Of a stretch of DNA of 64,000 bases, positions 33,101 through 44,290 are shown one piece after another. The stretch spans positions 6,514,466-6,578,465 of the forward strand of contig CM045746.1 in NCBI GenBank assembly GCA_024760905.1, written 5' to 3'. The stretch comes from Plotosus lineatus (taxonomy: Eukaryota; Chordata; Actinopteri; Siluriformes; Plotosidae). Numbering within the stretch: the stretch's first letter is position 1; the number at the start of each line of letters is the position of its first letter. The position numbers and the translations under genes are program-made. The notes beneath the pieces are model-generated. The model was given only the letters and a program-made list of their open reading frames with translations. It searched no databases and was not told where the DNA came from.

Positions 33101-36100
33101 CAGGGGTCGGCAACCCAAAATGTTCAAAGAGCCATATTGGATCAAAAAAACCTGAAAACAAATCTGTCTGGAGCCACAAAAAAAAATCTAAATCCCTCAT
33201 ATAAGCCTTATATGATGACAACACAGGCTGTAAGTGTATATTAGCGCAATCTGGAGAGAACGACACCACGTCACTACTCTGTTGTACAATATTTGGTGCT
33301 TTACGTTTACCTTCCATTACTATATTAATGTATTATGTTTTGTTTGCATTGATGAAATTATAGAAATTCAATAAAGAAATCAGCGGCCCATCAGAGTTTA
33401 TATACCTGTACAATAGCGCTGTCTGTTCAATGTCAATCACATCACATCACTCATCACAGGCGATTAAGTACAAAGATTGTCTCTCCCTCCTGCTGACTGG
33501 TGGCAGACGATGTGTACACGTCCATTTTTCCTCCTTTGCACACATGCCATCAAAGTGACTGCTTGAATTGTGAATTCACGGTTTTTTAGTGTGTCTTTAA
33601 GGGTTATTTAAGCCTTATGATGTTACTCAAAAGCGCTGCATCTTCTCGAGCTTCTTACTTCTCCTAGTAAGGAGCCTAAGCACTTTATTTATTCATAAAT
33701 ATTATCACAGTAAAAAATTTAAAAGTTTTTACTTAATCATTACTACATTTTACTGAATTATTACTGTATTAATGAGTAAGACTGGCTATAGAATGTGTTT
33801 AAGAAGCAAATTTTAACGCATGCAATATACATAGGCTTTTAAAACACTGTCAACAACTCGCACAGGAATGGCCAGAACCAAAGCATCGTGAAAAACAGGG
33901 AGTTACTGTATGCTGGAACTGAATTAATGTTGTTGATTTGCTGATTGGTGATGTTGCTTGCATTTTAATGGCTCTTTCCATCACTGCCTTTGCGGAGAGG
34001 CATATCTTTAATTTTCTGTATAATCTCTATTTTTTTTAATGCAGCCGTGAGGGGGGCACAAACCAGTGTCTCTCCCTCACGCTGGTCCCAAGCCCAGATA
34101 AATGCAGAGGGTTGCGTCAGGAAGGGCATCCGGCGTAAAACAAATTCCAAATAAAAAATGCGAGTCACAACAAAGAATGTCATACCGGTTCGGTCGAGGC
34201 CCGGATTAACAACAACCGCCATGAGTGCTGTTAACCAACAGGGTGCTGGTGGAAATTGGACTACTGTTGGTCGAAGACGTCGAAGAAGGAGAGGAAGGGA
34301 GGCGTGTCCGTAGGCAGAGAGAGAAGAGGAAAGGCATGAGTCTAGGACTGAAAGTAGGGACTTTGAATGTTGGAACTATGGCAGAAAAAGTTAGAGAGCT
34401 GGCTGACATGAGGAAGAAGGTGGACATACTGTGTGTTCAGGAGACCAGGTGGAAAGGTAGCAAGGCTAGAAGCATAGGAGCAGGGTTGAAGCTGTTTTTT
34501 CATGGTGTGGAAGGGAAGAGATGGAGTAGGAGTCATCTTGAAGGAGGAGTTTGTCAGGAATGTTCTAGAAGTGAAAAAGTGTCAGACAGAGTGATGAGTC
34601 TCAAGTTATAAATTGAAGGTGTGATGTTCAATGCTGTTAGTGCTTATGCCCCACAGACAGGATGTGAGCTAGAAGAGAAGGAGAGATTCTGGAGTGAGTG
34701 AGGTGAAGTGATGCAGAGTACCCGCAGAGGTGAAAGAGTGGTCATTGGGGAAGACTTCAATGGACATGTTGGTGCAGGAAACAGAGGGGACGAGGAAGTG
34801 ATGGGCAGGTTTGGTATCCAGGACAGGAATGCAGAAGGACAGGTGTTGGTTAGATTTTGCAAAAAGGATGGAAATGGCTGTGGTAAATACTTTCTTCCAG
34901 AAGAGACAGGAGCATAGGGTGACTTATAAAAGCAGAGGTAAGGAGCCCACAGGTAGACTACATCTTGTGCAGGCGATTTAATTTGAAGGAAGTCAGTGAC
35001 TGCAAAGTAGTAGTGGGTGAGAGTATTGCCAAACAGCATAGGATGGTGGTGTGCCGGATGACGCTGATGGTGAGGAAGATGAAGAAGAAGGCAAAGGCAG
35101 AGCAGAAAACAAAGTGGTGGAAGCTGAAAAAGGAGGAGTGTCGGGTTGTCTTCAAGGAGAAGTTGAAACAGGCTTTGGGTGGTCAAGAAGTGCTTTCAGA
35201 TGACTGGACAACTACAGCTAATGTGATCAGGGAGACAGGTAGGAGAATACTTGGTGTGTCCTCTGGAAGGAGAGTAGATAAGGAGACTTGGTGGTGGAAT
35301 GAAAAAGTATGGAAGTGTCTCGGAGAGGTAGCAGTAGATTTCCTGACAAGAACATTCAACAAGGTCTTAGAGAGTGAGAGGATGCCAGAGGAATGGAGAA
35401 GAGTGGTGCCCATTTTTAAGAACAAGGGAGACGTGTAGAGTTGTGGCAACTACAGAGGGATAAAGTTGATGAGCCATACGATGAAGTTAAGGGAAAGAAT
35501 AGTGGAAGCTAGACTAAGGGCAGAGGTCAGCATTTGTGAACAACAGTTTGGTTTCATGCCAAGAAAGAGCACCACAGATGCAGTGTTTGCCTTGAGGATG
35601 TTAATAGAGAAGTACAGAAGGTCAGACGGAGCTGCATTGTGCTTTTGTGGATCTGGACAAAGCATATGACAGGATGCCAAGAGAGGAACTGTGGTATTGC
35701 ATGAGGAAGTCTGGAGTGGCAGAGAAGTATGTTAGAGTGGTGCAGGACATGTATAAGAGACAGTGGTGAGGTGTGCTGTCGGTGTGACAGAAGAGTTCAA
35801 GGTGGAGGTAGGACTGCATCAAGGGTCAGCTCTGAGCCCCTTTTTGTTTGCTATGGTGTTGGACAGGCTGACAGATGAGGTTAGATAAGATTCCCCATGG
35901 ACTATGATGTTTGCAGATGACATTGTGCTCTGTAGTGAGAGCAACGAACAAGTGCAGGAAAATCTACAGAGGTGGAGGTATGCCCTGGAAAGGAGGGGAA
36001 TGAAGGTTAGCCTCAGTAAGACAGAATACATGCGTATGAACGATAAGGACCCAAGAGGTACGGTGAGGTTACAGGGAGCAGCCACAAGGAAGGTGGAGGA

Positions 36101-37421
36101 TTTTAAGTACTGAGGCTCAACAATCCAGAGCAGTGGAGAGTGTAGAAAAGAGGTGAAGAAGCGTGTGCAGGCTGATTGGAATGGTTGGAGAAAAGTGTCT
36201 GGTGTGATGTGTGATAGGAAGGTATTGGCGAAAATGAAAGGAAAAGTGTACAAGATGGTGTTGAGGCCAGCGATGTTGTATGGTTTAGAAACAGTGGCCC
36301 TGGGGAAAAGACAAGAGGCAGAGCTGGAGGTAGCAGAGATGAAAATTTTGAGGTTCTCTTTGGGAGTAGAGAGGATGGATAGGATCAGGAATGAGTACGT
36401 CAGAGGAACAGCACATGCAAGACGTTTTGGAGACAAAGTCAGAGAGGCTAGATTGAGATTTTTTGGACATGGAGAGAGGAGGCATAGTGAGTATATTGGT
36501 AGTAGGATGCTGAGGTTGGAACTACCAGGCAGAACAGCTAGAGGAAGACCAAAGAGACGATTCATGGATGTGGTGAAGGAGGACATGAAGGTCGTTGGTG
36601 TAAGAGAAGAAGATGCAAAGGATAGGGTGAGATGGAGGCAGATGATTCGCTGTGGCGACCCATGAAGGGAAAAGCTGGAAGAAAAAGAAGCAGAAGAGCT
36701 GTTTTGGTTTTGAAGTCTGAAAATAGGTGTTCTGATATTTGAATGTATGAATCCTTCATGTAATCACCATCTGTGCACCATCTCCATGCTTTATTATCTC
36801 TCAGGTTGCAACAAAACTAGCAGCAGTAGTGGAGTTTGGAGATGCAATCTATGTCTTAAATCTATTTCTGCGCTCCTCTCATTTCTCCAGTAATACTGCA
36901 ATTGCACTTTTTCCTCTCAATCCCAACTGGTTAGTCAGCTGCAAATGTCTTTCCAAATCACTTTGTTATTTGACAGCTTCTTATTACAAAGCAAACTTAC
37001 AGGTATTCCTTCCGCATTGGCAATGAAAGCAAATGATTCGGTCCATTCTTTTTTGAATCCTCTGTTCTCATTAGCTATCTCTCTCTTTTTTCCTTTGCGA
37101 TCCATGGCCCATTACAGACCCACCGATTAAATTTACAACAGCTACCTGCCTGGCACCGCATCATGCTGAAACGTGGGTCGCAGGCTAAGATGTGAATCTT
37201 GAGTTAACAGAAATGTTGAAATGTAGGACTAATAGTTTTTATATAAATTTTTTAAACTTTGGAAAACGTTAAGAATGTTTTTCAGGCTTGTCTTGCTACA
37301 GAAACCATATTAAAAAAAAATCAATGAATAAACCCAAGCTTTTCACATTTTCATACATTTTTGAAAAAGCTCCAGGGAGCCACTAGGGTAGCGCTAAAGA
37401 GCCGCGGGTTGTTGACCCCTG
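33101..37421 (-). mobile_element. hAT element, decayed, carrying an RTE-like LINE
   Basis: Left end CAGGGGTCGGCAACCC and right end GGGTTGTTGACCCCTG form imperfect hAT-type TIRs. Flanking octamers CCCTACAC (33093-33100) and CTCTACCC (37422-37429) agree at 6 of 8 positions. Transposase remnants on the minus strand: REIANENRGFKKEWTESFAF with a broken BED-finger (about 37095-36930), and IIQKIKDMPLRKG at about 34030-33975, which matches IIKKIKDMPLSART of the hAT at 47410-49882. The LINE at 34040-36697 separates the two. Non-functional. Confidence 0.75.
34040..36697 (+). mobile_element. RTE-like LINE (family 2) with 5' UTR, internal deletion
   Basis: Begins with the family 5' UTR (GAAGGGCATCCGGCGTAAAA at about 34118; CAACAGGGTGCTGGTGGAAA at about 34236) and ends after GATTCGCTGTGGCGACCC at about 36660. 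EN motifs: KVGTLNVGTMAEKVRELADM, ILCVQETRWKGSKARS, GERVVIGEDFNGHVGAGN (the usual GAD reads GED). At about 35311 the frame jumps from KETWWWNEKV directly to WKCLGEVAVDFL, removing the linker and the first RT block. RT motifs RKSTTDAVFALR, FADDIVLCSES and FKY follow with stops. It is dead but nearly end-to-end. Confidence 0.87.
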
Positions 37422-37456
37422 CTCTACCCATTGGGAACACAGCTGACTGCCACCGA

Positions 37457-37573
37457 GTGTAATTGCACATTCTGTACAATAGGTGGCAGCGGCACTCTCA
37501 CTGTGTTCTCGACCCCATAGAGAACACAGTGAGAGCGCCACTGCCACCTACTGTACATGATGCGCAATTACAC
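37457..37573. repeat. Long hairpin (54-nt arms, 9-nt loop)
   Basis: 37457-37510 and 37520-37573 are inverted copies with 48 of 54 positions complementary; several of the rest could pair as G-U in RNA. Each arm carries CACTCTCACTGTGTTCTC or its counterpart and the word CACTGCCACCT. A single, direct copy of the arm occurs at about 1745-1795 in the related pogo-like element, so the palindrome arose by inverted duplication in this copy. Confidence 0.85.
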
Positions 37574-37899
37574 TTAATTCTAGTACAGTTTGGCAAAAAA
37601 AGCATCCACCCCCCACCCCCGGCATCACACCGTACACCACACTATTTGACAAGCACTGTCCTTGTGAGAGCTCACCATGAGCCTTTCCTTGCTGGCATTC
37701 GTACCATGCACATGCACAAAATTCTCCTCCTTCTCCTTCTGTGTTACGTACCACCTCATGCCTGCCCACATGACATCTTCATGCCCATGTGACATCTTTG
37801 CCCCAGTCAATGATCGGAAGGGTTAATTAACTTAATGTTTATTCTTGTTTTATCATAATTTTTAATTAATTAATATTAATGTTAATATACATTTATTAT

Positions 37900-38262
37900 T
37901 GTCATGTCTGGAGAATATGCGTCGGACCCAAAGATGCAGGAGACCATGTAAGAAGATTCAACGATTTATTAAACGTTCGGAACTGGAAATCACTAGAAAA
38001 TGCAGAATGGTGGGAATTGGTCGTACATGAAGCACGGGCCAGGGATCTGAGAGATCGTTGAGGAACAGAGTCACTGGAATCAATCTTCTGACAGTGGAGG
38101 GAAGCATGCCACTCCCATTCAAAGCTGGCTGCCGCTGATTTCCGATTAGGACCAGGTGTGCTCCGCTCCGAAACTCCTCTACCGGCGATCGCCACGCCCC
38201 TCGCCCGCACCTGCAATGAACTGAGCAAAGGTGAGTGTCTCCAGCCAGCACAGACCATGACA
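37900..38262 (-). repeat. Gypsy 3' LTR
   Basis: 363 bp bounded by TGTCATG and CATGACA, a short perfect inverted terminal pair as expected for LTRs. Next to it on the internal side is a purine tract (sense AAAGGGGGGGTAC). The stretch 37950-38210 is over 85% identical by eye to 41470-41730, the remnant of the other LTR. Confidence 0.87.
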
Positions 38263-38273
38263 GTACCCCCCCT

Positions 38274-38495
38274 TTAAGGTGCGCCACCTGGCGCCCGACC
38301 AGGCTTGTCCGGGAACTGGCGATAGAACTCCTCTAACAGGTCCGGGTACAGGATTAGGGAGCGGGCAATCCATGACTGCTCTTCGGGACCATACCCCTCC
38401 CAGTCCACTAAATACTGGAAGCCTCGGCCCCGCCTGCGCACATCGAGGATCTTGTTGACCGTGTATGCGGGATGTCCTTCAATCAGTCGGGGAGG
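38274..38495 (-). pseudogene. Gypsy integrase C-terminal chromodomain
   Basis: Read on the minus strand in the frame that ends with TAA at 38276-38274: [56 protein letters not shown]. The [10 protein letters not shown] pattern is the chromodomain core that binds methylated histone tails and guides integration. The upstream integrase frame ends in a stop at about 38483, separated by a one-base shift inside a C-run (38500-38515). Confidence 0.85.
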
Positions 38496-39606
38496 AGGGG
38501 GGTGGGGGGTCGGTTGAGGGGACTTTCTACCACGGGCTTGATTAGGGAGACATGAAACACTGGGTGCACCTTGAGTGAGGGTGGGAGTCTTAGTCGGACG
38601 GCACTGGAGTTTATGATTTTTTCAATCGCGTGGGGCCAAATGTATCGGGGAGATAGTTTCTTCGACTCAACTTGCAGGGGCAGGTCCCGGGAGGAGAGCC
38701 ACACTTGTTGTCCGACCTTGTAGGGAGGTGCCGGGGTTCGGTGGCGATCAGCCATCCTCCAGTTTCGGGCCACTGTTCGCTCTAGGGCAGCCCGTGCTTC
38801 CTTCCAGACCCGACGTGCTCTGTGGAATTGTGCCTGGATAGATGGGACAGCCACCTCGACCTCCTGGCTGGGAAACAGGAGGGGCTGGAACCCATTGATC
38901 ACCATGAAGAAGGACATCTCGGTGGCAGTGCAGATCAGCGAATTGTGTGCGTCCTCTACCCATGGGAGGTGTGTGGCCCAGGAGGCTGGGAGGCAAGAGG
39001 CGACGCAGCGCAGGGAGGACCCGAGGCTTTGCTTCATGCGTTCCGCCTGCCCGTTCGACTGGGGGTGGTAACCCCAGGTCAGACTGTAGGAGACTCCCAG
39101 GGTGTCGCAGAACGCCTTCCAGACTCTGGATGCAAATTGGGGGCCTCGGTCTGACAAGATATCCTGGGGAATGCCATGGAGACGGAAGACGTGTTAGATC
39201 AGGAGACCCGCTGTTTCCATTGCCGAGGGGAGTTTGGGTAGGGCAACGAAATGGACCGCCTTGGAGAACCGGTCCACTACTGTCAGGATGACAGTGTTGC
39301 CCTCAGACGGGGTAACCCGGTGATGAAATCCATCACTATGTGCGACCAGGGGCGATGGGGAATGGGTAAGGGCTGGAGGAGACCCATGGGCGCATGATGG
39401 GAGAACTGGCTCCAGGCACAGGTGACGCAAGCTCCCACAAACTCCCTAGTGTCGGCTGCCATTGTTGGCCACCAGAAGCGTGGCATGGGCCCACTGGAGT
39501 GCTGGGGTTCTGGCTGGCGGAAGAACGTATAGTCGGCCTTGAGAGCACCCGACGGGCTCTGATTCCCCCCTGATGAGCATCCCGAACGAGTTGCTCTACC
39601 TCCCAT
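38483..39606 (-). pseudogene. Gypsy integrase
   Basis: Two collinear frames. The first (39606-39283) has the end of the zinc-binding region and [19 protein letters not shown], then [15 protein letters not shown] (first catalytic Asp in the D-F-I context). The second (39430-39194, then 39157-38483) has [38 protein letters not shown] (second Asp) and [18 protein letters not shown] (catalytic Glu in the QAER context). A stop near 39194 and frame shifts near 39300 and 39590 break it. Confidence 0.85.
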
Positions 39607-40617
39607 TGGGCAGCTCCGAGTATGCAGGAGGAAGGTAGGATGATTTCTATGGCTGAGTCTTCACCCGAGGAGAACTGCCTGGACAGTGTGTCTGGCTTAG
39701 TGTTCCGGGAGCCTGGTCGGTAGGTCAGCATGAAGGTGAACCTCCCCAAGTAGAGTGACCAACGCGCCTGGCGGGAGTTCAACCTCTTGGCCGTACAGAG
39801 GTAAGCCAGATTCTTATGGTTGGTCCAGACCACAAAAGGGTGAGCCGCTCCCTCCAGCCAGTGCCTCCATTCCTGGACTGCCAAGACTACTGCCAGCAGC
39901 TCACGATTCCCAACATCATAATTCCGTTCCGCCGGGGACAAGCGACGGGAAAAGAAGGCGCATGGGTGGAGCTTCTGATCTGCGGGGGACCGTTGGGAGA
40001 GGACCGACCCCCACCCCTGAGTCTGAGGCGTCGACTTCTACCACGAACTGCAGCGTTGGGTCCGGGTGCATCAGTACAGGGGCGTGAATGAATTTCGCCT
40101 TCAGCTTGTCGAACGCCACCTGGGCAGTAGGAGACCACTGGAACGGAGTCTTGGGTGATGTTAACTGTGTGAGAGGGGCTGCTAGGCGGCTGTAGTCCCG
40201 CACAAATCGGCGGTAGAAGTTTGCAAACCCCAGGAACCTCTGCAGCTGTTTCCGCGTCCCTGAAGTCGGCCACTCCGCCACTGCCTTCACTTTCACCGGG
40301 TCAGGTCCTATCTGCCCCTTCTCCACAATGAACCCCAGGAACGAGACTGAGGGAACATGGAACTCGCACTTTTCTGCCTTCACGAATAATCTGTTCTCCA
40401 GGAGCCTCTTCAATACCATCCTCACATGGTGGCGATGTTCGCCTTGGTCCTTGGAGAAAATCAGAATGTCATCAAGGTAAACATATACGAAGTGGTTCAG
40501 CATGTCCCTAAGCACATCATTAACCAGAGCTTGGAAGACTGCTGGGGCATTGGTTAGTCCAAACGGCATTACTAGTACTCGAAGTGCCCCAAGGGCGTGT
40601 TGAAGGCCGTCTTCCAC
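39336..40617 (-). pseudogene. Gypsy reverse transcriptase and RNase H
   Basis: RT motifs: [37 protein letters not shown] (catalytic YLDD), [45 protein letters not shown]. RNase H motifs follow: [53 protein letters not shown]. The N-terminal RT half (fingers and the first palm motif) is absent: at about 40690 the sense strand passes from protease-side sequence directly to [16 protein letters not shown], implying a deletion. Additional single-base shifts lie near 40570 and 39940. Confidence 0.85.
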
Positions 40618-40747
40618 TCATCCCCCTCCCGAATTCGGACTAGGTGGTAGGCATTTCTCAAGTCCAGCTTGGAAAAGACAGTGGCATTGTGCGGGTAAAG
40701 AGCGAGCCCGGTCCTTGCTGAAGACTTCTTGCAGATCGTGATATTCC

Positions 40748-41425
40748 TCAGGTACGCCAGCCAAGTCCAGCTCCTCCAGGTCGACCAGGGTTCGTGATGC
40801 TTGGGGCTTGGGAGGGGACGGCCACCATCAGGCAGTGCTGCAGACAGTAGTCTAGGGAAGAGAGAGAAGCAGGGAGAACAAATAGTTCCAGGTATTCCTG
40901 GTGATTACCGGATAACGTGAGCTTCACTGGCCTGGTCTTGTGCGTGATGCAGGCGATGCATCGGCCATCTATGGCCACCACCTCCTTGGGGGTGTCGAGT
41001 TCCTCCACGGGGAGCGCGTGGAGCTCAACCATCTCTGGATCGGTAAAGTTCGCGTCAGCGCCTGAGTCAATGAATACCTCTACAGGATGAGAGTGTTGTG
41101 CAGAGTGTAGCATACATTGAATTCCTAGGCGCTTCCCGGGGGTTGTGGAGGATCCTTGTGTTGCTGGCGGGCTCTGCCGCGCGGGGCACTGGGCAAGGTA
41201 ATGGCCCTTACCGGCGCAGTAGATGCAGAGGCCGTCATCCAGCCGTCGTTGCCTCTCTTCGGCCGTCAGTCGGGTGCGGTTCACCTGCATGGGCTCTGGG
41301 TCATCATTTTCCCTCCGGGGAGGAAGTGGCGCTTGCGTTCGAGGTGGGGTCCACTTCCAGGATCTATCCCTCTCCCTCAGCCGGTTGTCCAATCTCGTGG
41401 ACAAGGCGATTAATCCCTCCAGCAT
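40748..41425 (-). pseudogene. Gypsy gag C-terminus and protease
   Basis: 225 codons open on the minus strand. CIYCAGKGHYLAQC is a CX2CX4HX4C nucleocapsid zinc knuckle, and EVFIDSGADANFTD contains the DSG active-site triad of a retropepsin-type aspartic protease. The N-terminal gag is missing because the frame runs upstream into the LTR remnant at 41468. The C-terminal end leads into the deleted RT. Confidence 0.87.
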
Positions 41426-41467
41426 GGTTGTCTCGTCTTGGGCTGCAAGCTCATCTTTCAGCCGACC

Positions 41468-41730
41468 GTGTAAGAAGACTCAACCATTTATTAAACGTTC
41501 GGAACTGGAAATCGCTAGAAAATGCAGAATGGCGGGAACTGGTCGTGCACGAAGCGCGGGCCAGGGATCAGAGAGATCGTCGAGGAACAGAGTCACTGGA
41601 ATCAATCTTCTGACAGCAGAGGGCAGCATGCCCCTCCCATTTATAGCTGGCTGCCGCTGATTGTCAATTAGGGCCAGGTGCGCTCCGCTCCGAAACTCCT
41701 CTACCGGCGACCCCCACGCCCCTTGCCCGC
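41468..41730 (-). repeat. Gypsy 5' LTR remnant
   Basis: Collinear with 37950-38215 of the 3' LTR but lacking both ends. Toward the interior it joins gag sequence directly at 41467, without leader or primer-binding site; outward it stops at 41730 against the minus-strand RTE-like LINE. The difference between the two LTRs is roughly one in ten bases by eye. Confidence 0.82.
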
Positions 41731-42589
41731 ACTCATTCCTAATACCTTCTCATTCCTAATCCTATCCATCCTCGTTACTCCCAAAGAGAACCTCAACATT
41801 TTCATCTCTGCTACCTCCAGCTCTGCCTCCTGTCTTTTCCCCAGGGCCACTGTTTCTAAACCATACAACATCGCTGGCCTCAACACCGTCTTGTACACTT
41901 TTCCTTTCATTTTCGCCAATACCTTCCTATCACACATCACACCGGACACTTTTCTCCAACCATTCCAACCTGCCTGCACAAGCTTCTTCACCTCTTTTCC
42001 ACACTCTCCACTTCTCTGGATTGTTGCCTAAGAACTTAAAATCCTCCACCTTCCTTATCTCTGCTCCTTGTAACCTCACCGTTCCTGTTGGGTCCTTGGC
42101 ATTCCTATACATGTATTCTGTCTTACTGTGGCTAACCTTCATTCCCCTCCTTTCCAGGGCATACCTCCACCTCTCTAGATTTTCCTGCACTTGTTCTCTG
42201 CTCTCACTACAGATCACAATGTCATCTGCAAACATCATAGTCCATGGAGATTCTTGCCTAACCTTGTCTGTTAGCTTGTCCATCACCATAGCAAACAAGA
42301 AGGGGCTCAAAGCTGACCCTTGATGCAGTCCCACCTCCACCTTGACCTCTTCTGTCACACCGACAGCACACCTCACCACTGTCTTACATCTCTCACACAT
42401 GTCTTGCACCACTCTAACATACTTCTCTGCCACTCCAGACTTTCTCATGCAATACCACAGTTCCTCTCTCGGCACCCTGTCATATGCTTTGTATATTTAC
42501 ACACATACAGAAAAGTGCCTGATATACTACACGTAAGACGTAGAGCTTTTAATTATAAAATTCAAAAATGTTACGATGTTTGAGAGCTG

Positions 42590-42965
42590 CCCTAAACACG
42601 AGTATTGCACACTACAGGAAGATGGTCTGCAGGATATTTATTCAGTAATTGTGTGTAACGCTGGTGGTGGTTACATGTTTAACAGCTTGTAGGTAAAAGC
42701 TGTTCTTGAGTCTGTAAGTTTCTGATTTTAGACAGGCTTCTACATCCTTTGTTGTGCTTTCCCTACCTGGTGGGAAATGTTTGTGGTCCGGGTGAAGTCA
42801 GCAGAAATGTGGACTCCAAGAAACTTGAAGTACTCAACCATCTCTACCTCCTCTCCATCAATGTAGAGGGCAGTGTGCTCAGTTTGTTTCAATCTCCTGA
42901 TGTCCATTATCATCTCCTTGGTTTTGGATGTGTTTAGTTCCTGGTTATTGTTATTATCGCTGCAG
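42590..42965 (-). mobile_element. L2/CR1-type LINE fragment
   Basis: On the minus strand it reads LNTSKTKEMIMDIRR, then EEVEMVEYFKFLGVHIS, then after a jump RLKNSFYLQAVKHV: the RT C-terminal region of an L2/CR1-type LINE. It is embedded in the gap of the RTE-like LINE, with no clear borders. Confidence 0.7.
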
Positions 42966-43021
42966 ATGCAGGACCTTCTTCTTGTAGACTGACTCCTTTT
43001 TATCTGTAATCAAATCTATGG

Positions 43022-43200
43022 CGGTGGTGTAGGGCAGTGGTTAATGTGGTTATTAATCTGAAGGTCAGCAGCTGAATCCCACTGTCACCACTGTTGGGCC
43101 CTTGAGCAATTAACCCTCAATTGCTCAGGTTGAATTAAAAAAAATGATAATTGGAAGTCGCTCTGGATAAGAGCGTCTGTCAAATGCAAATATAAAATGT
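43022..43200 (+). repeat. tRNA-derived SINE with an L2-type tail
   Basis: tRNA-like head GGTGGTGTAGGGCAGTGGTT with a B-box-like GCTGAATCCC, short body, and the tail GTCGCTCTGGATAAGAGCGT followed by CTGTCAAATGCAAATA. This tail is shared by many fish SINEs and L2 LINEs. About 180 bp, ending where the RTE-like LINE resumes. Confidence 0.75.
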
Positions 43201-44083
43201 ACCCTTAGTCTAGCTTCCACTATTCTTTCCCATAACTTCATCGTATGGCTCATCAACTTTATCCCTCTGTAGTTTCCACAACTCTGCACGTCTCCCTTGT
43301 TCTTAAAAAAGGGCACCAGCACATTTCTCCTCCATTCCTCTGGCATCCTCTCACTCTCTTAGACCTTGTTGAATGTTCTTGTCAGAAAATCTATTGCTAC
43401 CTCTCCTAGACACTTCCATACCCCCACCGGTATGTCATCAGGACCAACTGCCTTTCCATTCTTCATCTTCTTCAATGCCCTCTTCACTTCACCCTTACTA
43501 ATCTTTGCTACTTCCTGGTCCTCAACAGTCACCTCTTCTACTCTTTGTCTCTCTCATTTTCCTCATTCATCAGCTCATCAAAGTCCAGCTTCCCAGCACA
43601 CTTCTGTCATCAGTCAATACATTTCCCTCTCTGTCCTTTATCAATCTAACTTGCTGCCCGTCCTTCCCATCTCTATTTCTCTTCTGTGCCAACCTGTATA
43701 AATCATTTTCTCCCTCTTTACTTTCCAACCGAGCATACAAGTCATCATACGCACTCTGTTTGGCCTTTGACACTGCTACCTTTGCCTTACGCTGTGTCTC
43801 CCTGTACTCCTGTTTACTCTTATCGGTTCTCTCACTGTCCCACTTCTTCTTAGCTAACCTCTTCCTTTGTACACACTCCCGCACTTCCTCATTGCACCAC
43901 CAAGTCTCCTTATCTACTCTCCTTCCAGATGACAGCTTAATCCCTGCTCCTAAGCTTCTAGCCTTGCTGCCTTTCCACCTGGTCTCCTGAACACACAGTA
44001 TGTCCACCTTCCTCCTCTGCATCATGTCAGCCAGCTCTCTACCTTTTCCTGCCATAGTTCCAACATTCAAATCCCTTCCTGTT

Positions 44084-44290
44084 ACTCCATCTGGACCAAT
44101 AGCTTTCCTCGTGTTGACTCTCGACAGGGTGGCTCTGATCTGGAGCTGCTGTAGCTGGATGGGGTCATTGCCCCTCTTTGGAAGAGCAGGGCAAGTGCCT
44201 ACCTCTCCAGTAATGGAGTGTTGTAGTAGCTACATGGCTTGGGTTAGTGAATGACAAACTAAGCAAGATGTTGGACACCATCATGCTTTG
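44084..44290 (-). mobile_element. L2/Rex1-like LINE fragment (RT start)
   Basis: Minus strand: QLQIRATLSRVNTRKAIGPD followed by GVTG, the conserved AxGPDG block that opens the RT domain of L2/CR1/Rex1-type LINEs. It fuses at 44083 to the EN start of the RTE-like LINE, so the junction is a secondary rearrangement or insertion boundary. Confidence 0.65.

Larger units (their letters stand above)
37900..41730 (-). mobile_element. Ty3/gypsy chromovirus-type LTR retrotransposon, internally deleted
   Basis: On the minus strand: 5' LTR fragment (41730-41468), partial gag with CCHC knuckle and protease, RT with a deletion, RNase H, integrase, a C-terminal chromodomain, a polypurine tract (38275-38263) and a 3' LTR (38262-37900). 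Gene order (protease-RT-RNase H-integrase) and the chromodomain place it in the chromovirus branch of Ty3/gypsy, as in the sushi elements of pufferfish. The primer-binding site and N-terminal gag are deleted, and there are several frame breaks, so it cannot transpose. It abuts a LINE at 41731. Confidence 0.88.
41731..44083 (-). mobile_element. RTE-like LINE (family 2), broken into pieces
   Basis: Minus-strand copy in three parts. 41731-42490 carries the RT C-terminal half (FADDIVICSES, VGLHQGSALSPFLFAMVMD, RPAMLYGLETVALGKRQE), missing its 3' end. 43200-43570 carries RT block 1 (RNVLVPFFKNKGDVQS). 43570-44083 carries the linker and the start of EN (NVGTMAGKGRELADMM, ILCVQETRWKGSKARS). EN is mostly deleted: the frame jumps from LGAGIK to SSGRRVDKETWW at about 43940. 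Between 42490 and 43200 other repeats replace about 180 bp of RT. Confidence 0.83.
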
